From assembly GCA_019049505.1 (NCBI GenBank), contig CM032446.1:187475157-187539156 (forward strand): DNA of 64,000 nucleotides, given 5' to 3'. This document shows, in pieces, positions 45,893 to 55,796 of this stretch. The stretch comes from Pachyrhynchus sulphureomaculatus (Eukaryota; Arthropoda; Insecta; Coleoptera; Curculionidae). The notes below the pieces were generated by a model, which was given only the letters and a program-made list of their open reading frames with translations, ran no database searches and was not told the origin of the DNA. A program made the translations under genes and the position numbers. Each line of letters opens with the position of its first letter. The stretch's first letter is position 1.

Positions 45893-45928
45893 ATATATAT
45901 ATATATATAAATATAAATATAAATATAT

Positions 45929-46004
<76 letters not shown>
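45833..46004. repeat. (TA)n tract with imperfect palindromic centre
   Basis: ~170 bp of TA repeat interrupted by GATATATAT and (ATAA)/(ATAAAT) units around 45889-45945; it ends at the left tip of the Tc1 element at 46005. Confidence 0.9.
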
Positions 46005-46007
<3 letters not shown>

Positions 46008-46551
46008 TGGCGAACAAAAGTATGGAAACATTTTCTTAATGAAAAATATAAAATACTATCCTTTAGGAATAAAAAAAACTAGTCTTGTTTTGTTGCCAAT
46101 TTCTTTATAGAATTTAATTATTGATTATGAAAACTTTGTTTACCTTTTCTGGTAGATAAAGTTTTTAAGAAACGGGTTTTGTCCTTATCGAAAGCATTGA
46201 AATAATTTTATCATTCTACTTTAAGAGTACGTTATTGTTGATACGAAGTAATTTAGTAGCATTGTTTAAGAGTGCGGTTTTTGCCAAAATGACAAAGTAC
46301 AAATATTACAGTTCAGATCTGAAACATAAAATTATTTCTCTGTATCAAAGTGGAAAGAAGCAAATTAATGTAGCAAAATCTTTAAACATGCATAGGGGCA
46401 CTGTCGGCAAAATTGTTAAGAAGTTCTCGAGAAGTGGCACTGTTGATCCGGCATTTAAAAGTGGTAGACCTCGAAAAACAAGTAAAAGAGTAGACACAAT
46501 TATAATTTGAGAAGCGAAAAATGATTCCAAGAAAACTGCTGTTGATATTAA

Positions 46552-46767
46552 AATTAAGGACGTTGACCCAGCCCTGACGGCACCGCCCTGGTCTTTCAGA
46601 TAAGGACCCTCTATAAAAAGCAATCCTCGACGCAGAAAAGATTAGATTAAGGCTAGCTCTAAGAATTTAAGTTTAAACTTTGTAATTGTTTCTCTAATCA
46701 TTTTTGTTCATAAAATAAAAAGTAATTTGTTTTTAAAAAGTGATTTTTTCCAACAAGTTATTTAATT
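46552..46767 (+). repeat. errantivirus 5' LTR
   Basis: 216 bp, containing a CTATAAAAAG TATA-like box at ~46611, shared with the 3' LTR at 50882-51097. Confidence 0.85.
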
Positions 46768-46872
46768 GGCGCTGCGAACAGGATAGTCAGAGGCAATCAG
46801 TTTATTACCGTGTATTTCAATACTTTACTGACTATCTAACGATCCGAAAAAGAAAAAGAAGAAAGTTCCTGC

Positions 46873-47112
46873 TTGCCAGAAACGAAACTAACTAATACTT
46901 TAAGTATACCCCATTCAATATATAAAGTAATTAACGGTCATATCGAAATTCTAAACCTTACTATTAACGTTCCCTTGGTAAAACCTTTACAAGTACAAGA
47001 TCTTAACAATTTCAATGTCCAAACGAATTTAAAAACAAATAAAAATCAACGTACATTTAATCCCAATATTTTACGCACGAATCATTTGAATAATGAGGAA
47101 AAAAAAAACTAA
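46873..47112 (+). other. short frame before pol, residual
   Basis: A 79-codon frame (SIPHSIYKVINGHIEILNLT and beyond) matches the style of the protease-RT junction of errantiviruses but has no protease Asp motif. It is separated from the RT frame by a stop and frame change. Residual coding sequence left after gag-pro deletion. Confidence 0.45.
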
Positions 47113-47249
47113 TACATCTTTGCAGAAAGTATTCCAATTTATTTCACGACAGCAAAGAGAAATTATCTGCCACAACTCCTACTAAGCATTTTATCAGAAC
47201 TACGGATGAACACCCTGTATACACGAAAAGCCTTAGACATCCTCAGACT

Positions 47250-48812
47250 ATGCAACGAGAAATTAAAAAACAAATTGAAAAACTTTTAGACCAAAAAATT
47301 ATTCGCCCTAGTGTCTCATCTTATTCCAGTCCAGTTTGGATTGTCCCAAAGAAAATGGATGCTTCCGGTGAAAGGAAATTTTTGATGGTTATAGATTTCC
47401 GTTCCCTGAATAATAAAACCATTGAAAATAAATCGCCCCTCCCTCGTATCGATGAAATACTAGGAAAATCCACCTATTTTACTTGCCTGGATTTATCCCA
47501 AGGTTTCCACCAAGTAGAAATGCACCCTGATTCCATAGAAAAAACAGCTTTCACTGTACCTCAAAGACATTACGAATACCTACGAATGCCCTTCGGCCTT
47601 AAAAATGCCCCAAGTACATTTCAAACTCTAATGAACGAAGTTTTAGCTTCACATATAAATAAGAGATGTTTCGTATATTTAGATGACATCATAATTTTTT
47701 CTAAGAGTCTGCACGATCACCTTATGGATTTAAAATTAATTTTCCACTCCCTTAGAACTGTAAATCTAAAAATACAAATTGACAAAAGCGAATTTCTCAC
47801 GAAGAAAGTAGAATTTTTAGGACATGTTGTCACTCCCGAAGGTATAACTCCAAATACTTCAAAAATTGAAGCAGTTACGAAATACCCTATTCCAAAAACT
47901 GTAAAGGAAATTAAATCTTTCCTTGGACTTATAGGTTATTATAGACGATTTATACCAGACTTTGCAAAAATAACGTTTCCTTTAAATAAATGCACAAGAA
48001 AGAGAGAAAAAATAGATATTACCAATCCCGAGTATAAACAAGCTTTTGAAAAATGTAAAGAACTAATAATTAATTCCCCAATTTTAACTTATCCTGATTT
48101 TTCTCTGCCTTTTACTTTAACTACCGACGCATCTGATATGGCGTTAGGTTCTGTCCTTTCTCAAGAAGACAAGCCAATTGCATTCTTTTCAAGAATCCTT
48201 AATTCTGCCGAACGTAATTATTCGACAATCGAAAAAGAACTACTATCAATTGTAGAATCCGTAAAACACTTTAGACCTTACTTATATGGACGACATGTTA
48301 TTATTTTAACCGACCATAATCCGCTAGTATGGTTAGCTAAATTAAAAACCCCTAATAGCCGTTTGATTCGGTGGAAAATTAAATTAGATGAATATCAGTT
48401 TGATATTAAACATCTTAAAGGCTCAAGCAATTATGTTGCTGATGCATTATCGCGTATAGAAATAAATATACACGAAGAAAATCAAGACACAGATTGGATG
48501 ATACCACTGACAAGTGACTCCGATACTGACGAACCACTTTCTAGATATTTAATATTTAAAAAACCAAAACCTTCTACAAGTAATACAGTACACTCCCAAG
48601 AAGAAAATATTTCCGCAGAACTTCCCATATCGGAAAAGCCAATCAATTTATTTAAAAATCAAATAATTATAAATATTACACGAAACCCTCGTTACGAATT
48701 TACCAAAAGATTTAATAAAGACATACATCCTATTTGTTTAGAAAAAGATGATATCAAAGAAAAACTAATTAATCACTTCACAGAAATAATCGACCCTACT
48801 AAAACATATTGA
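47250..48812 (+). CDS. errantivirus pol: reverse transcriptase and RNase H
   Basis: An open 520-codon frame. RT occupies residues ~1-200: FLMVIDFRSLNNKT, DLSQGFHQVEM, MPFGLKNAPSTFQ and the active site CFVYLDDIIIFS. The connection follows (FLGLIGYYRRFIPDF). RNase H is at ~285-405 (TTDASDMALGSVLSQ, FSRILNSAERNYSTIEKE, LTDHNPLVWL). The N-terminus and the whole protease are missing, and the frame stops before integrase. Typical of the 17.6/gypsy group. Confidence 0.9.
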   Translation: MQREIKKQIEKLLDQKIIRPSVSSYSSPVWIVPKKMDASGERKFLMVIDFRSLNNKTIENKSPLPRIDEILGKSTYFTCLDLSQGFHQVEMHPDSIEKTAFTVPQRHYEYLRMPFGLKNAPSTFQTLMNEVLASHINKRCFVYLDDIIIFSKSLHDHLMDLKLIFHSLRTVNLKIQIDKSEFLTKKVEFLGHVVTPEGITPNTSKIEAVTKYPIPKTVKEIKSFLGLIGYYRRFIPDFAKITFPLNKCTRKREKIDITNPEYKQAFEKCKELIINSPILTYPDFSLPFTLTTDASDMALGSVLSQEDKPIAFFSRILNSAERNYSTIEKELLSIVESVKHFRPYLYGRHVIILTDHNPLVWLAKLKTPNSRLIRWKIKLDEYQFDIKHLKGSSNYVADALSRIEINIHEENQDTDWMIPLTSDSDTDEPLSRYLIFKKPKPSTSNTVHSQEENISAELPISEKPINLFKNQIIINITRNPRYEFTKRFNKDIHPICLEKDDIKEKLINHFTEIIDPTKTY

Positions 48813-48871
48813 CCCTTTTTCCAAGTATGCACAAGCTTACTTTATAGAAGACCAAACAGCTATAACAAATT

Positions 48872-49537
48872 TTGAATAAATTAAGACATTTCTTTTCTCA
48901 TCGTAATCTTTTAAAAAGATTAGTATTTGACAATGCTACTAACTTTTGCTCAAATGTAATTGATGAATATTTAAAATTATATAAAATAGAAAAGCACATA
49001 ACTACCACCGCAAATCCTACTAGCAATTCCCCAATTGAAAGATTACATTCTACCTTAATAGAAAAGCTAAGAATATTACAAATTCAAAACCCTAACGAAA
49101 GAATAGACAACCTTATGACAAGTGCAATTACTATTTACAATCAAAGCATACATTCCTCAACTAATTTTACGCCTTTTTCCCTATTATATGGCCCATACGA
49201 AACTGAAGTACTCTTTGATAACGACTTAACAATTTACGAAAATTACAATGAAAATAGAAAAAACGAAATGCAACCCTTTTTAGAATATGTTTATAAAAAT
49301 ACTAAAGAAAAAATGCTTAAAAATTTGCAGAGTGCAAATCAAAACCGACAAGAAATAATCCCCAAAACAAACCCCGATTCTACTATTTACAGAAATAGAA
49401 AACAAATAAATAAAAATACTTCTTACGAAAATATTAAAGTTATTGAACAAAATAAATCTCAAGTTACTGGTTTACCCCCAAACAAAAAGAAGGTTACCAC
49501 AGATATAAAAAATATTAAAAGAATAAGAAAACAATAA
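48872..49537 (+). pseudogene. errantivirus integrase, C-terminal part
   Basis: The frame covers the second catalytic Asp region (KRLVFDNATNFCSN) and the Glu motif (TANPTSNSPIERLHST), then a Lys/Asn-rich tail. The zinc-binding HHCC domain and first catalytic Asp are deleted; ~60 bp of remnant separates it from pol. Confidence 0.8.
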
Positions 49538-49641
49538 TTTTTCCTTTCAGGTTTTCCATCCTCGTTTGCGCATTTCCTGCCGCCAGTACGCAAATTTAAT
49601 GCTTTAACAACCCTAATAGTTTTTTCAAGGAAGAAACAGGA

Positions 49642-50907
49642 ATGCAATCTGAAATCATTCATAAACACCGATTTTTTCTCAGTATAAATTTAACTCATAT
49701 AGAGAACTTAATACATAGACTTGATGATTTTAAAATTAAACACCCTGCGTTACGAAAGCAATATATCAATTATTTAAAAGAGATAAATAGTCAATTTTCT
49801 GTCATCTCTCCACACAGATTAAAACGTGGCCTTATCAACGGTCTAGGAACTGTAGTCAAATTTATTACTGGTAACCTTGATAGCACCGACTTAGATATAA
49901 TAAATAATAAGATAAAAATTAATAGACGATTAGGAACTAAAGCTATCTCTTTAGCTGCAGATGTTCAAAAGCAAATAAATCACACTATCTCTGAATTTAA
50001 TTATAACATTAACGAGATAAGAAGATCACTTTATAACTTCTCCGAAACCCAAACAGATATGATAAATTATCAAATATTAAATAATCAATTAGAAATTATT
50101 TTAGATTTTATTAAGAAACTTGTAATGACGATAACGTTATCTAAGGCTAATATAACGAATATCGAAATGTTTAATGATTTTCAAATTAAGAATTTTAAAG
50201 AAATTTTACTAAATATATATGAGTATAAACAAATCATTTATTCAGATAAAAATATATACAAACTCTTACGAGTATTCTGAAGCAGTCTCATATATTCAAC
50301 ACTCAGAAATGAATATTATTCTAAAAATACCAATTTTAAGCAAATCTGAATTTAAACTATATCAGATTTTTCCAAAATTGTGCCAAATAAGAATGCGATA
50401 CTGCTCCTGGCACCCACAAGTTACTATTCAAATGACAAATGGTACGATCACTGAGGGCATGTTGAAGACAGAAAATATGTATGCCAAGACTCCCAATCCA
50501 ATCAACGGTGTAATCCATTAAAACCAATAACATGTGACTACGCCACTACACAAAATAAAGAATATTTCTACACGTCTCTAAAGCAAATAGTTATAAGCCT
50601 GTTGACTGTGTTCAAACACAAGAAGTCGCCTTCTATCCGCCAACAATGGAACCAGTAGAAGTCAAATACAAGTTAACTAGTCGCAATGTCACCATACCAC
50701 ACATCGTTTAGAAGTGACATCCCAGTCCACCAGTACATATCGTGGAGCACTTTTCTGTTATTATGTTTATGTATCTTAATCATTTTCCTTTTTTGCATAT
50801 ATAAAAGAAAAAGGATCCAAAGCATATTCCTGAAGCTACGGCCCACCAGTGAGACCATAGCTTCATTCTTAAGGGGGGAAGAATTAAGGACGCTGAGCCA
50901 GCCCTGA
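49642..50907 (+). pseudogene. errantivirus env (baculovirus F-like), interrupted
   Basis: The first open part (49642-50280) contains a basic furin-type cleavage site followed at once by a glycine-rich hydrophobic fusion-peptide-like segment (near residues 57-75), as in insect errantivirus Env. The C-terminal part lies in another frame at 50686-50907 with a ~17-residue hydrophobic membrane anchor and a short basic cytoplasmic tail. Stops and shifts between 50281 and 50686 break it. A CTTTCAG acceptor at ~49545-49551 may be the subgenomic env splice site. Confidence 0.75.
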
Positions 50908-51097
50908 CGCCGCCGCCCTGGTCTTTCAGATAAGGACCCTCTATAAAAAGCAATCCTCGACGCAGAACAGATTAGATTAAGGCTAGTTCTAAGAATTTAA
51001 GTTTAAACTTTGTAATTGTTTCTCTAATCATTTATGTGCATAAAATAAAAAGTAATTTGTTTTTAAAAAGTGATTTTTTCCAACAAGTTATTTAATT
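50882..51097 (+). repeat. errantivirus 3' LTR
   Basis: Matches the 5' LTR with a handful of substitutions (for example GCTGAGCC versus GTTGACCC near the start). Confidence 0.85.
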
Positions 51098-52067
51098 TTA
51101 ATAAAAAACTAAGACCGGAATATCAAGGTGTATTAGTGTCAGACATGACTATTAGGCGTCGTCTGTTACCTGAAAATCTTCATGGTAGGCGTGCTGTTAA
51201 AAAGTCACTCCTTACAAAACGTCACAGCAAAGAAAGATTGAAATTTGCTAAGGAACATAAAGACTGGACTCAAAATCAGTGGTCTCTAGTAATCTTTAGT
51301 GACGAAAGTAGGTTCAATCTCTTTGGTAGTGATTCTACTGGTTCTGTAAGAAGACCAGTTGGTCTAAGATATGACCCAAAGTACCTTGTACCTACTGTCA
51401 AACATGGCGGTGGAAATATCACGGTATGGGGTTGTTTTCGACGGTCTGGTACGGGGCCATTGGCAAAGATAAATGGCAGAATGGATGCTCAAATGTATCT
51501 TGAGATATTGGAAAATAATTTGATTCCTTATGAAGAAGATTTGCCACTGTCATGGATTTTTCAACAAGACAATGTCCCAAAACACACATCTCGATTGGCC
51601 TTCACAATCACCTGATTTGAACCCGATAGAGAATCTTTGGCACTATCTGGATAAACAAATTAGGACAAGGAATATAAAAAACCGGGACGAACTTTATATT
51701 GCATTAATAAGAATGGGATAAAATAACACCTGATTTTTGTGCTAGGCTTATTGACTCTATGGGCAGAAGACGTCAAGTAGTGATTGACGCAAAAGGATAT
51801 CCCACTAAATATTAAATATTTTCGACACCTTAGTCATCTTAGTGGAATTTTTATTTTATAACAAAAATGTATCCATACTTTTGTTTCTGCATAATTTGGT
51901 TACGTTAAAAACTAAGCACATTTCTAATAAACAATAACTGTTTTAGTCTTCAGAATGTTTGTTAGCATGTACACGATTAATAAATAAATATTGTAATTGT
52001 AAACCGTTTAAATGTTAAGACTAGAGATGGGAATTTAAATGTTTCCATACTTTTGTTCGCCACTGTA

Positions 52068-52155
<88 letters not shown>

Positions 52156-52168
52156 TATATTATATATA
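52068..52168. repeat. (TA)n tract between two transposons
   Basis: ~85 bp of TA then TTATATTATATTATATATA; it separates the Tc1 right end (52065) from the TTAGGG-ended transposon (52169). Confidence 0.95.
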
Positions 52169-54333
52169 TTAGGGTGACCGCAAAAAATCGATGTCGGAAT
52201 TTTGTTCGTCTGGACCCCACAAAACGATTCCCCTTTCCAGATATTGAGATAGCCGAAATTTGAGCTCGATTAAACGACGTTAACCCGTGCCGTTCGTCGC
52301 TCACAGTTTGAAAAAATCCAAATTTTTGGCCAAAAAGCTGACATATGGAGCCATAACTCCAGAACGGTAAATAATAGAAACACGCTTAATATCTCAAAAG
52401 AAAGCTATTGTTGTTCTTCAAAATTTATATTCTATACATAAATTGTTGTTATTTTAAGTCAAACCGAGTTACAACAGCCTTTTGCCCCAAAAACGTGACC
52501 TGGTACCAGTAGGAGCCAGTTTGGGAGTATTCTAAGAATTTTACGGGTTTTTATATAATGTGTCTCGGAATTAACATTTTTTTGTTAAAAAGTATTTTGG
52601 AAGTCAATTTTCAAACATAAAGACTCTTTTGTTCAAATTTAATCTTTTATTATATGGGGATTACCTGACTAGTTTACCAAATAAAGACCCGTTTGACAGG
52701 TAAAAAGGAGGGTGAATCTAATTTCTATTTTAGGGATGGTGATTTTACTTCAGCGTACAACCGACCTTTTATTTATTCAGTTTAGTTTCTAAAGTGCCTT
52801 TGAGCTGGTTAGATCGAACAATTATCTAGTGAAGTATAAAGTCTCGAAACCTTTATTACATGATAGAAGGCAAATGTTCAGAGAACAATATAATAAAAAA
52901 ATTTTTGATAAAGTAAATATTCCTGAAAAAGAGCCCGTGGTTGTCCATTGGGACGGTAAACTTTTACCGGGTGTTTTAAAAAATGAACAATGTAAGCGAA
53001 TAGCTATAGCTATTTCATATGGCGAAAAGGAACAGCTGCTGGGAGTTCCTGTAACAGCAAACAGCTCTGCAGAGGAGCAAGCCGTAGCCGTATATGAATG
53101 CCTACATGAATGGGGTCTTCTCAACACCGTCAAGGCGATGTGCTTCGACACTACAGCATCCAACACGGGAAGACTCAAAGGAGCATGCGTCATATTGGAG
53201 CAAATGTTAGGAAGAGAATTGTTATACCTAGCTTGCCGTCACCATATCTTGGAAATTCTGTTAAGAGGCGTATTCGACACAAAAATGGGATCAACCACTG
53301 GACCTCATCCAGACATTTTCAAGAGATTCCTCACTGCGTGGCCCAAGATAGACAAAGGAAAATACGACACAGGTATCAGTGACAATCTAGTACAAAAGCA
53401 GCTAACTCCAGAAGTAATTGCAAATGTTACTGCTGAATTCGAGACCAAATTAACTGAGAGCCACCCCAGAGATGACTACAAGGAGCTATTGCAGTTGGTT
53501 CTCGTATTTGTTGGATCACTAGACGGCAATGTTGTGGGTTTTAGAACTCCAGGAGCCATTCATCACGCTAGGTGGATGGCAAAGGCTATTTACTGCTTAA
53601 AAATGTTCATTTTTCGTCGTCAAATTAAGATGTCTAAAGAAGAAGAAAGTTCTGTGCGTGCCATTTCGGTTTTCCTAGTTAAAATTTATTGTAAAGCTTG
53701 GTTCAATGTTCCAAAAGCTCATCTTGCACCAAAGCAAGATTTAGGTATTTTGCATAGTCTGTTAGACTATAAAGAATGTGACAACGACATTGCAGAAATA
53801 GCCCTGACCAAATTTTCGAACCTTTTGTGGTATTTGAATGCAAAGTTGGTGGGATTATCGTTTTTTGATCCCACCATTACAGACGATGAAAAGTTGTTAA
53901 TGGCTAATAAATTGCTCAGTAGCACAGATGAACCATCACAGCACGCTAGGGTTGTAAATCCAAAAGTTAGGAAAGAAAACTTAAAAGAGGTAGTTGATGG
54001 AGGATTGGTAAATTTACTTACCAAAGAAACGTTTACATTGTTTGACCAATTTAATATAAAAACAGATTTCCTAAGATAACATCCAAACACCTGGCCTCTT
54101 TTGAGATATTAAGCGTGTTTCTATTATTTACCGTTCTGGAGTTATGGCTCCATATGTCAGCTTTTTGGCCAAAAATTTGGATTTTTTTCAAACTTTGAGC
54201 GACGAGCGGGTTAACGTCGTTTAATCGAGCTCAAATTTCGGCTATCTCAATATCTGGAAAGGGGAATCGTTTTGTGGGGTCCAAACGAACAAGATTCCGA
54301 CATTTTTTTTCCCCCTCTATGAGATCCGGTCAC

Positions 54334-54338
<5 letters not shown>
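52169..54338 (+). mobile_element. unclassified DNA transposon with ~235-bp inverted repeats
   Basis: The ends are TTAGGGTGACCG (left) and CGGTCACTCTAA (right). The inverted repeats cover 52169-52400 and 54099-54338. Their outermost ~35 bp are diverged but the inner part is well conserved (for example GGAGCCATAACTCCAGAACGG and its inverse). TATATA is possible as target duplication but cannot be proved within TA tracts. The interior codes for one uninterrupted 416-codon transposase-like frame. Length 2170 bp. Confidence 0.8.
52829..54079 (+). CDS. transposase-like protein of unclassified superfamily
   Basis: A 416-codon open frame; the nominal start is GTG, so the true N-terminus is probably a Met at residue ~16 (MFREQYNKK) or comes from a spliced upstream exon (an acceptor-like GGTTAG lies at 52808-52813). 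Visible motifs suggest an RNase H-like fold: PVVVHWDGKLLP (~residue 37, Asp), VKAMCFDTTASNTGRLKG (~residue 105, Asp), LLYLACRHHILEI (~residue 131) and IHHARWMAKAIY (~residue 247), reminiscent of the hAT DxxxN, H and RW blocks without being hAT. No BED finger or hAT dimerisation domain is visible. I recall similar uncharacterised proteins in TE-rich animals but cannot name the superfamily. It is the least damaged transposase in the window. Confidence 0.7.
   Translation: MKYKVSKPLLHDRRQMFREQYNKKIFDKVNIPEKEPVVVHWDGKLLPGVLKNEQCKRIAIAISYGEKEQLLGVPVTANSSAEEQAVAVYECLHEWGLLNTVKAMCFDTTASNTGRLKGACVILEQMLGRELLYLACRHHILEILLRGVFDTKMGSTTGPHPDIFKRFLTAWPKIDKGKYDTGISDNLVQKQLTPEVIANVTAEFETKLTESHPRDDYKELLQLVLVFVGSLDGNVVGFRTPGAIHHARWMAKAIYCLKMFIFRRQIKMSKEEESSVRAISVFLVKIYCKAWFNVPKAHLAPKQDLGILHSLLDYKECDNDIAEIALTKFSNLLWYLNAKLVGLSFFDPTITDDEKLLMANKLLSSTDEPSQHARVVNPKVRKENLKEVVDGGLVNLLTKETFTLFDQFNIKTDFLR

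Positions 54339-54416
<78 letters not shown>
54339..54416. repeat. (TA)n microsatellite
   Basis: ~78 bp of TA repeat directly outside the right end of the TTAGGG-ended transposon. Confidence 0.95.
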
Positions 54417-54419
<3 letters not shown>

Positions 54420-54969
54420 TTGTTGTTAGTCGGTAGAATACTCGAAATGAAATATTTTCCGTTTCCACATAAAATTTGGTTGCAACCTACTGGTAATATT
54501 CATTTTATTGAACATTACATGAGCAAAGAATTTTTAAATGAGCGGTTAATTATCAATACGACACGACTACGGTATATTTACGATAAACAAGGGTCCAAAT
54601 TCTGATATTAACAGGAAAATTATGAAAACTAGTTACCGAAAGCATGGTAACAAAATTGGAAGCTTGATGAAAAAGTGTTAACAATCTGATGTCATAGTCT
54701 GATTTAAATTATTATACTTACCTGCTTACTAATTTAAATTTGCCTTCAATTTTTTTATTAATGACACTGAGAAGAGTTGTCAGTGTTCTCAATCAAATTC
54801 AAATAATGTTACATAAAATACGTAAGAGTGTATTTCACCTACATGACAATAGACAGAACTATTCCAACATTTCATTTCAAAATTTTAAATATAAAAACCT
54901 AATGCAATAGTGCATGTCTGTACTTCTTTAAAGGAAAAGATTAATATAAACTGTACAGTAACGAGTTAC
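54417..54969 (-). other. distal part of intron 1, unassigned
   Basis: Contains the GTAACT donor of exon 1 (54964-54969). A 62-codon plus-strand frame at 54417 has no recognised motif. Confidence 0.5.
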
Positions 54970-55204
54970 CTTCTTTTAGAACTTCAATTAATTTGTCCAC
55001 GTGTTTAAAATAAATCAATACTTCAACATAAAATATCTCCTCCAGGTAATTTCTCGGCTGAAGGTCAATTTGATCATGAGGTAATTTTGTACTTGTAGAG
55101 CTTAACAATTTGTAAAAGTTCTTTTTTCTCTCATTAATGTGTATACCTTGTAGGTTATAAAACTGAGACTTAAAATCAAGCTCTGCGTCTAGAGATTTAC
55201 TCAT
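54970..55204 (-). CDS. unknown 1197-aa helical protein, first coding exon (residues 1-78)
   Basis: The ATG at 55202-55204 opens MSKSLDAELDFKSQFYNLQG, and the exon ends ...LIEVLKE with one base over at a GTAACT donor. The context CGACCATGAG is a reasonable start and no upstream in-frame Met precedes it. A TTTTTTTAG acceptor at ~55222 implies an upstream untranslated exon. Charged and helical; no signal peptide. Confidence 0.85.
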
Positions 55205-55222
55205 GGTCGGAAGAAATTATCT

Positions 55223-55796
55223 AAAAAAAAAATAAAATATAAATTAACAGAAGAGTCTGTTTTTCATGCTATATAATACAAAAGTAGGAAATGTTCAGCA
55301 TAAAAATTAACTCAAATAATTTACAAATCAAGTTAAATAACTTAATAAAAAAATTTCAAGTTAGTTATCTCTGATTTCTGTTTTTTTTTTATAAAGGCAA
55401 TGTTTTACAGTAATCCTCGTAAGTTAAATTTTTCAATCAGTTCATCATTGTTGATATAAGATATACTTAAATGAAAAATACGAGATGTTGAAAATTTTAG
55501 GAATATCTTAATAAATTAATAAATAAACACTTTATTTGCATAATAATAAGTACAAATTAAGTCCTAACCTGCACATCGCTTTTACATTGTCAATTTAGGT
55601 AAAGTTATACAGGAATTTTTTACTTGTGCTGGTCATGTTTTTGAAAAATTAAGAATGTTTCTTAATTTGCAAACTTTCTTAACTGTTATAATCAATATGC
55701 TCATTCTTTTAGTTTTCACAATAGATACCGACAATTTTATTACTGAACAGTATGTGTATATATAGTAGTATGATAGTAGTAATAAGGATTAAAAAT
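55223..55796 (-). other. 5' intron or upstream region of the 1197-aa gene
   Basis: AT-rich. The rear of the acceptor at 55222 suggests a 5' UTR intron; the promoter and first exon are not located. Confidence 0.5.

Larger units (their letters stand above)
46552..51097 (+). mobile_element. errantivirus-type gypsy retroelement, internally deleted
   Basis: Two 216-bp LTRs (46552-46767 and 50882-51097) bracket pol and env. A primer-binding-site-like TGGCGCTGCGAACAGGAT follows LTR 1; a polypurine run AAGGGGGGAAGA precedes LTR 2. LTR 1 and LTR 2 differ at roughly eight positions. gag and protease are essentially missing (only ~480 bp between LTR 1 and RT) and the integrase N-terminus is gone. The AATT at both LTR ends makes the target duplication hard to define. 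Defective insect endogenous retrovirus. Confidence 0.9.
46291..51815 (+). pseudogene. Tc1-like transposase split by the LTR element
   Basis: The N-terminal part (46291-46509) has the paired-type DNA-binding domain (DLKHKIISLYQSGKKQINVA, then a GRPRKTSKR AT-hook-like motif) and ends at a TGA stop. After the insertion the frame resumes at ~51100 with MTIRRRLLPENLHGRRA, VIFSDESRFNLFG (Asp), IFQQDNVPKHT (Asp), then a shift to SQSPDLNPIENLWHYLD (Glu), ending YPTKY at 51815. The DD34E triad is present, but a stop, a shift and the insertion abolish function. Confidence 0.85.
46005..52065 (+). mobile_element. Tc1-like element containing an errantivirus
   Basis: The ends CAGTGGCGAACAAAAGTATG (left) and its perfect inverse at 52046-52065 form ~28-bp terminal repeats. 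TA tracts lie directly outside both. The element itself would be ~1.5 kb; the remaining 4.5 kb is the LTR retroelement 46552-51097 inserted into the transposase gene. Confidence 0.9.

Noticed and set aside
46873..47112. Complete gag or protease gene for the LTR element
   Set aside because: Too short, no zinc knuckle and no protease D-T/S-G motif; only residual linker sequence.
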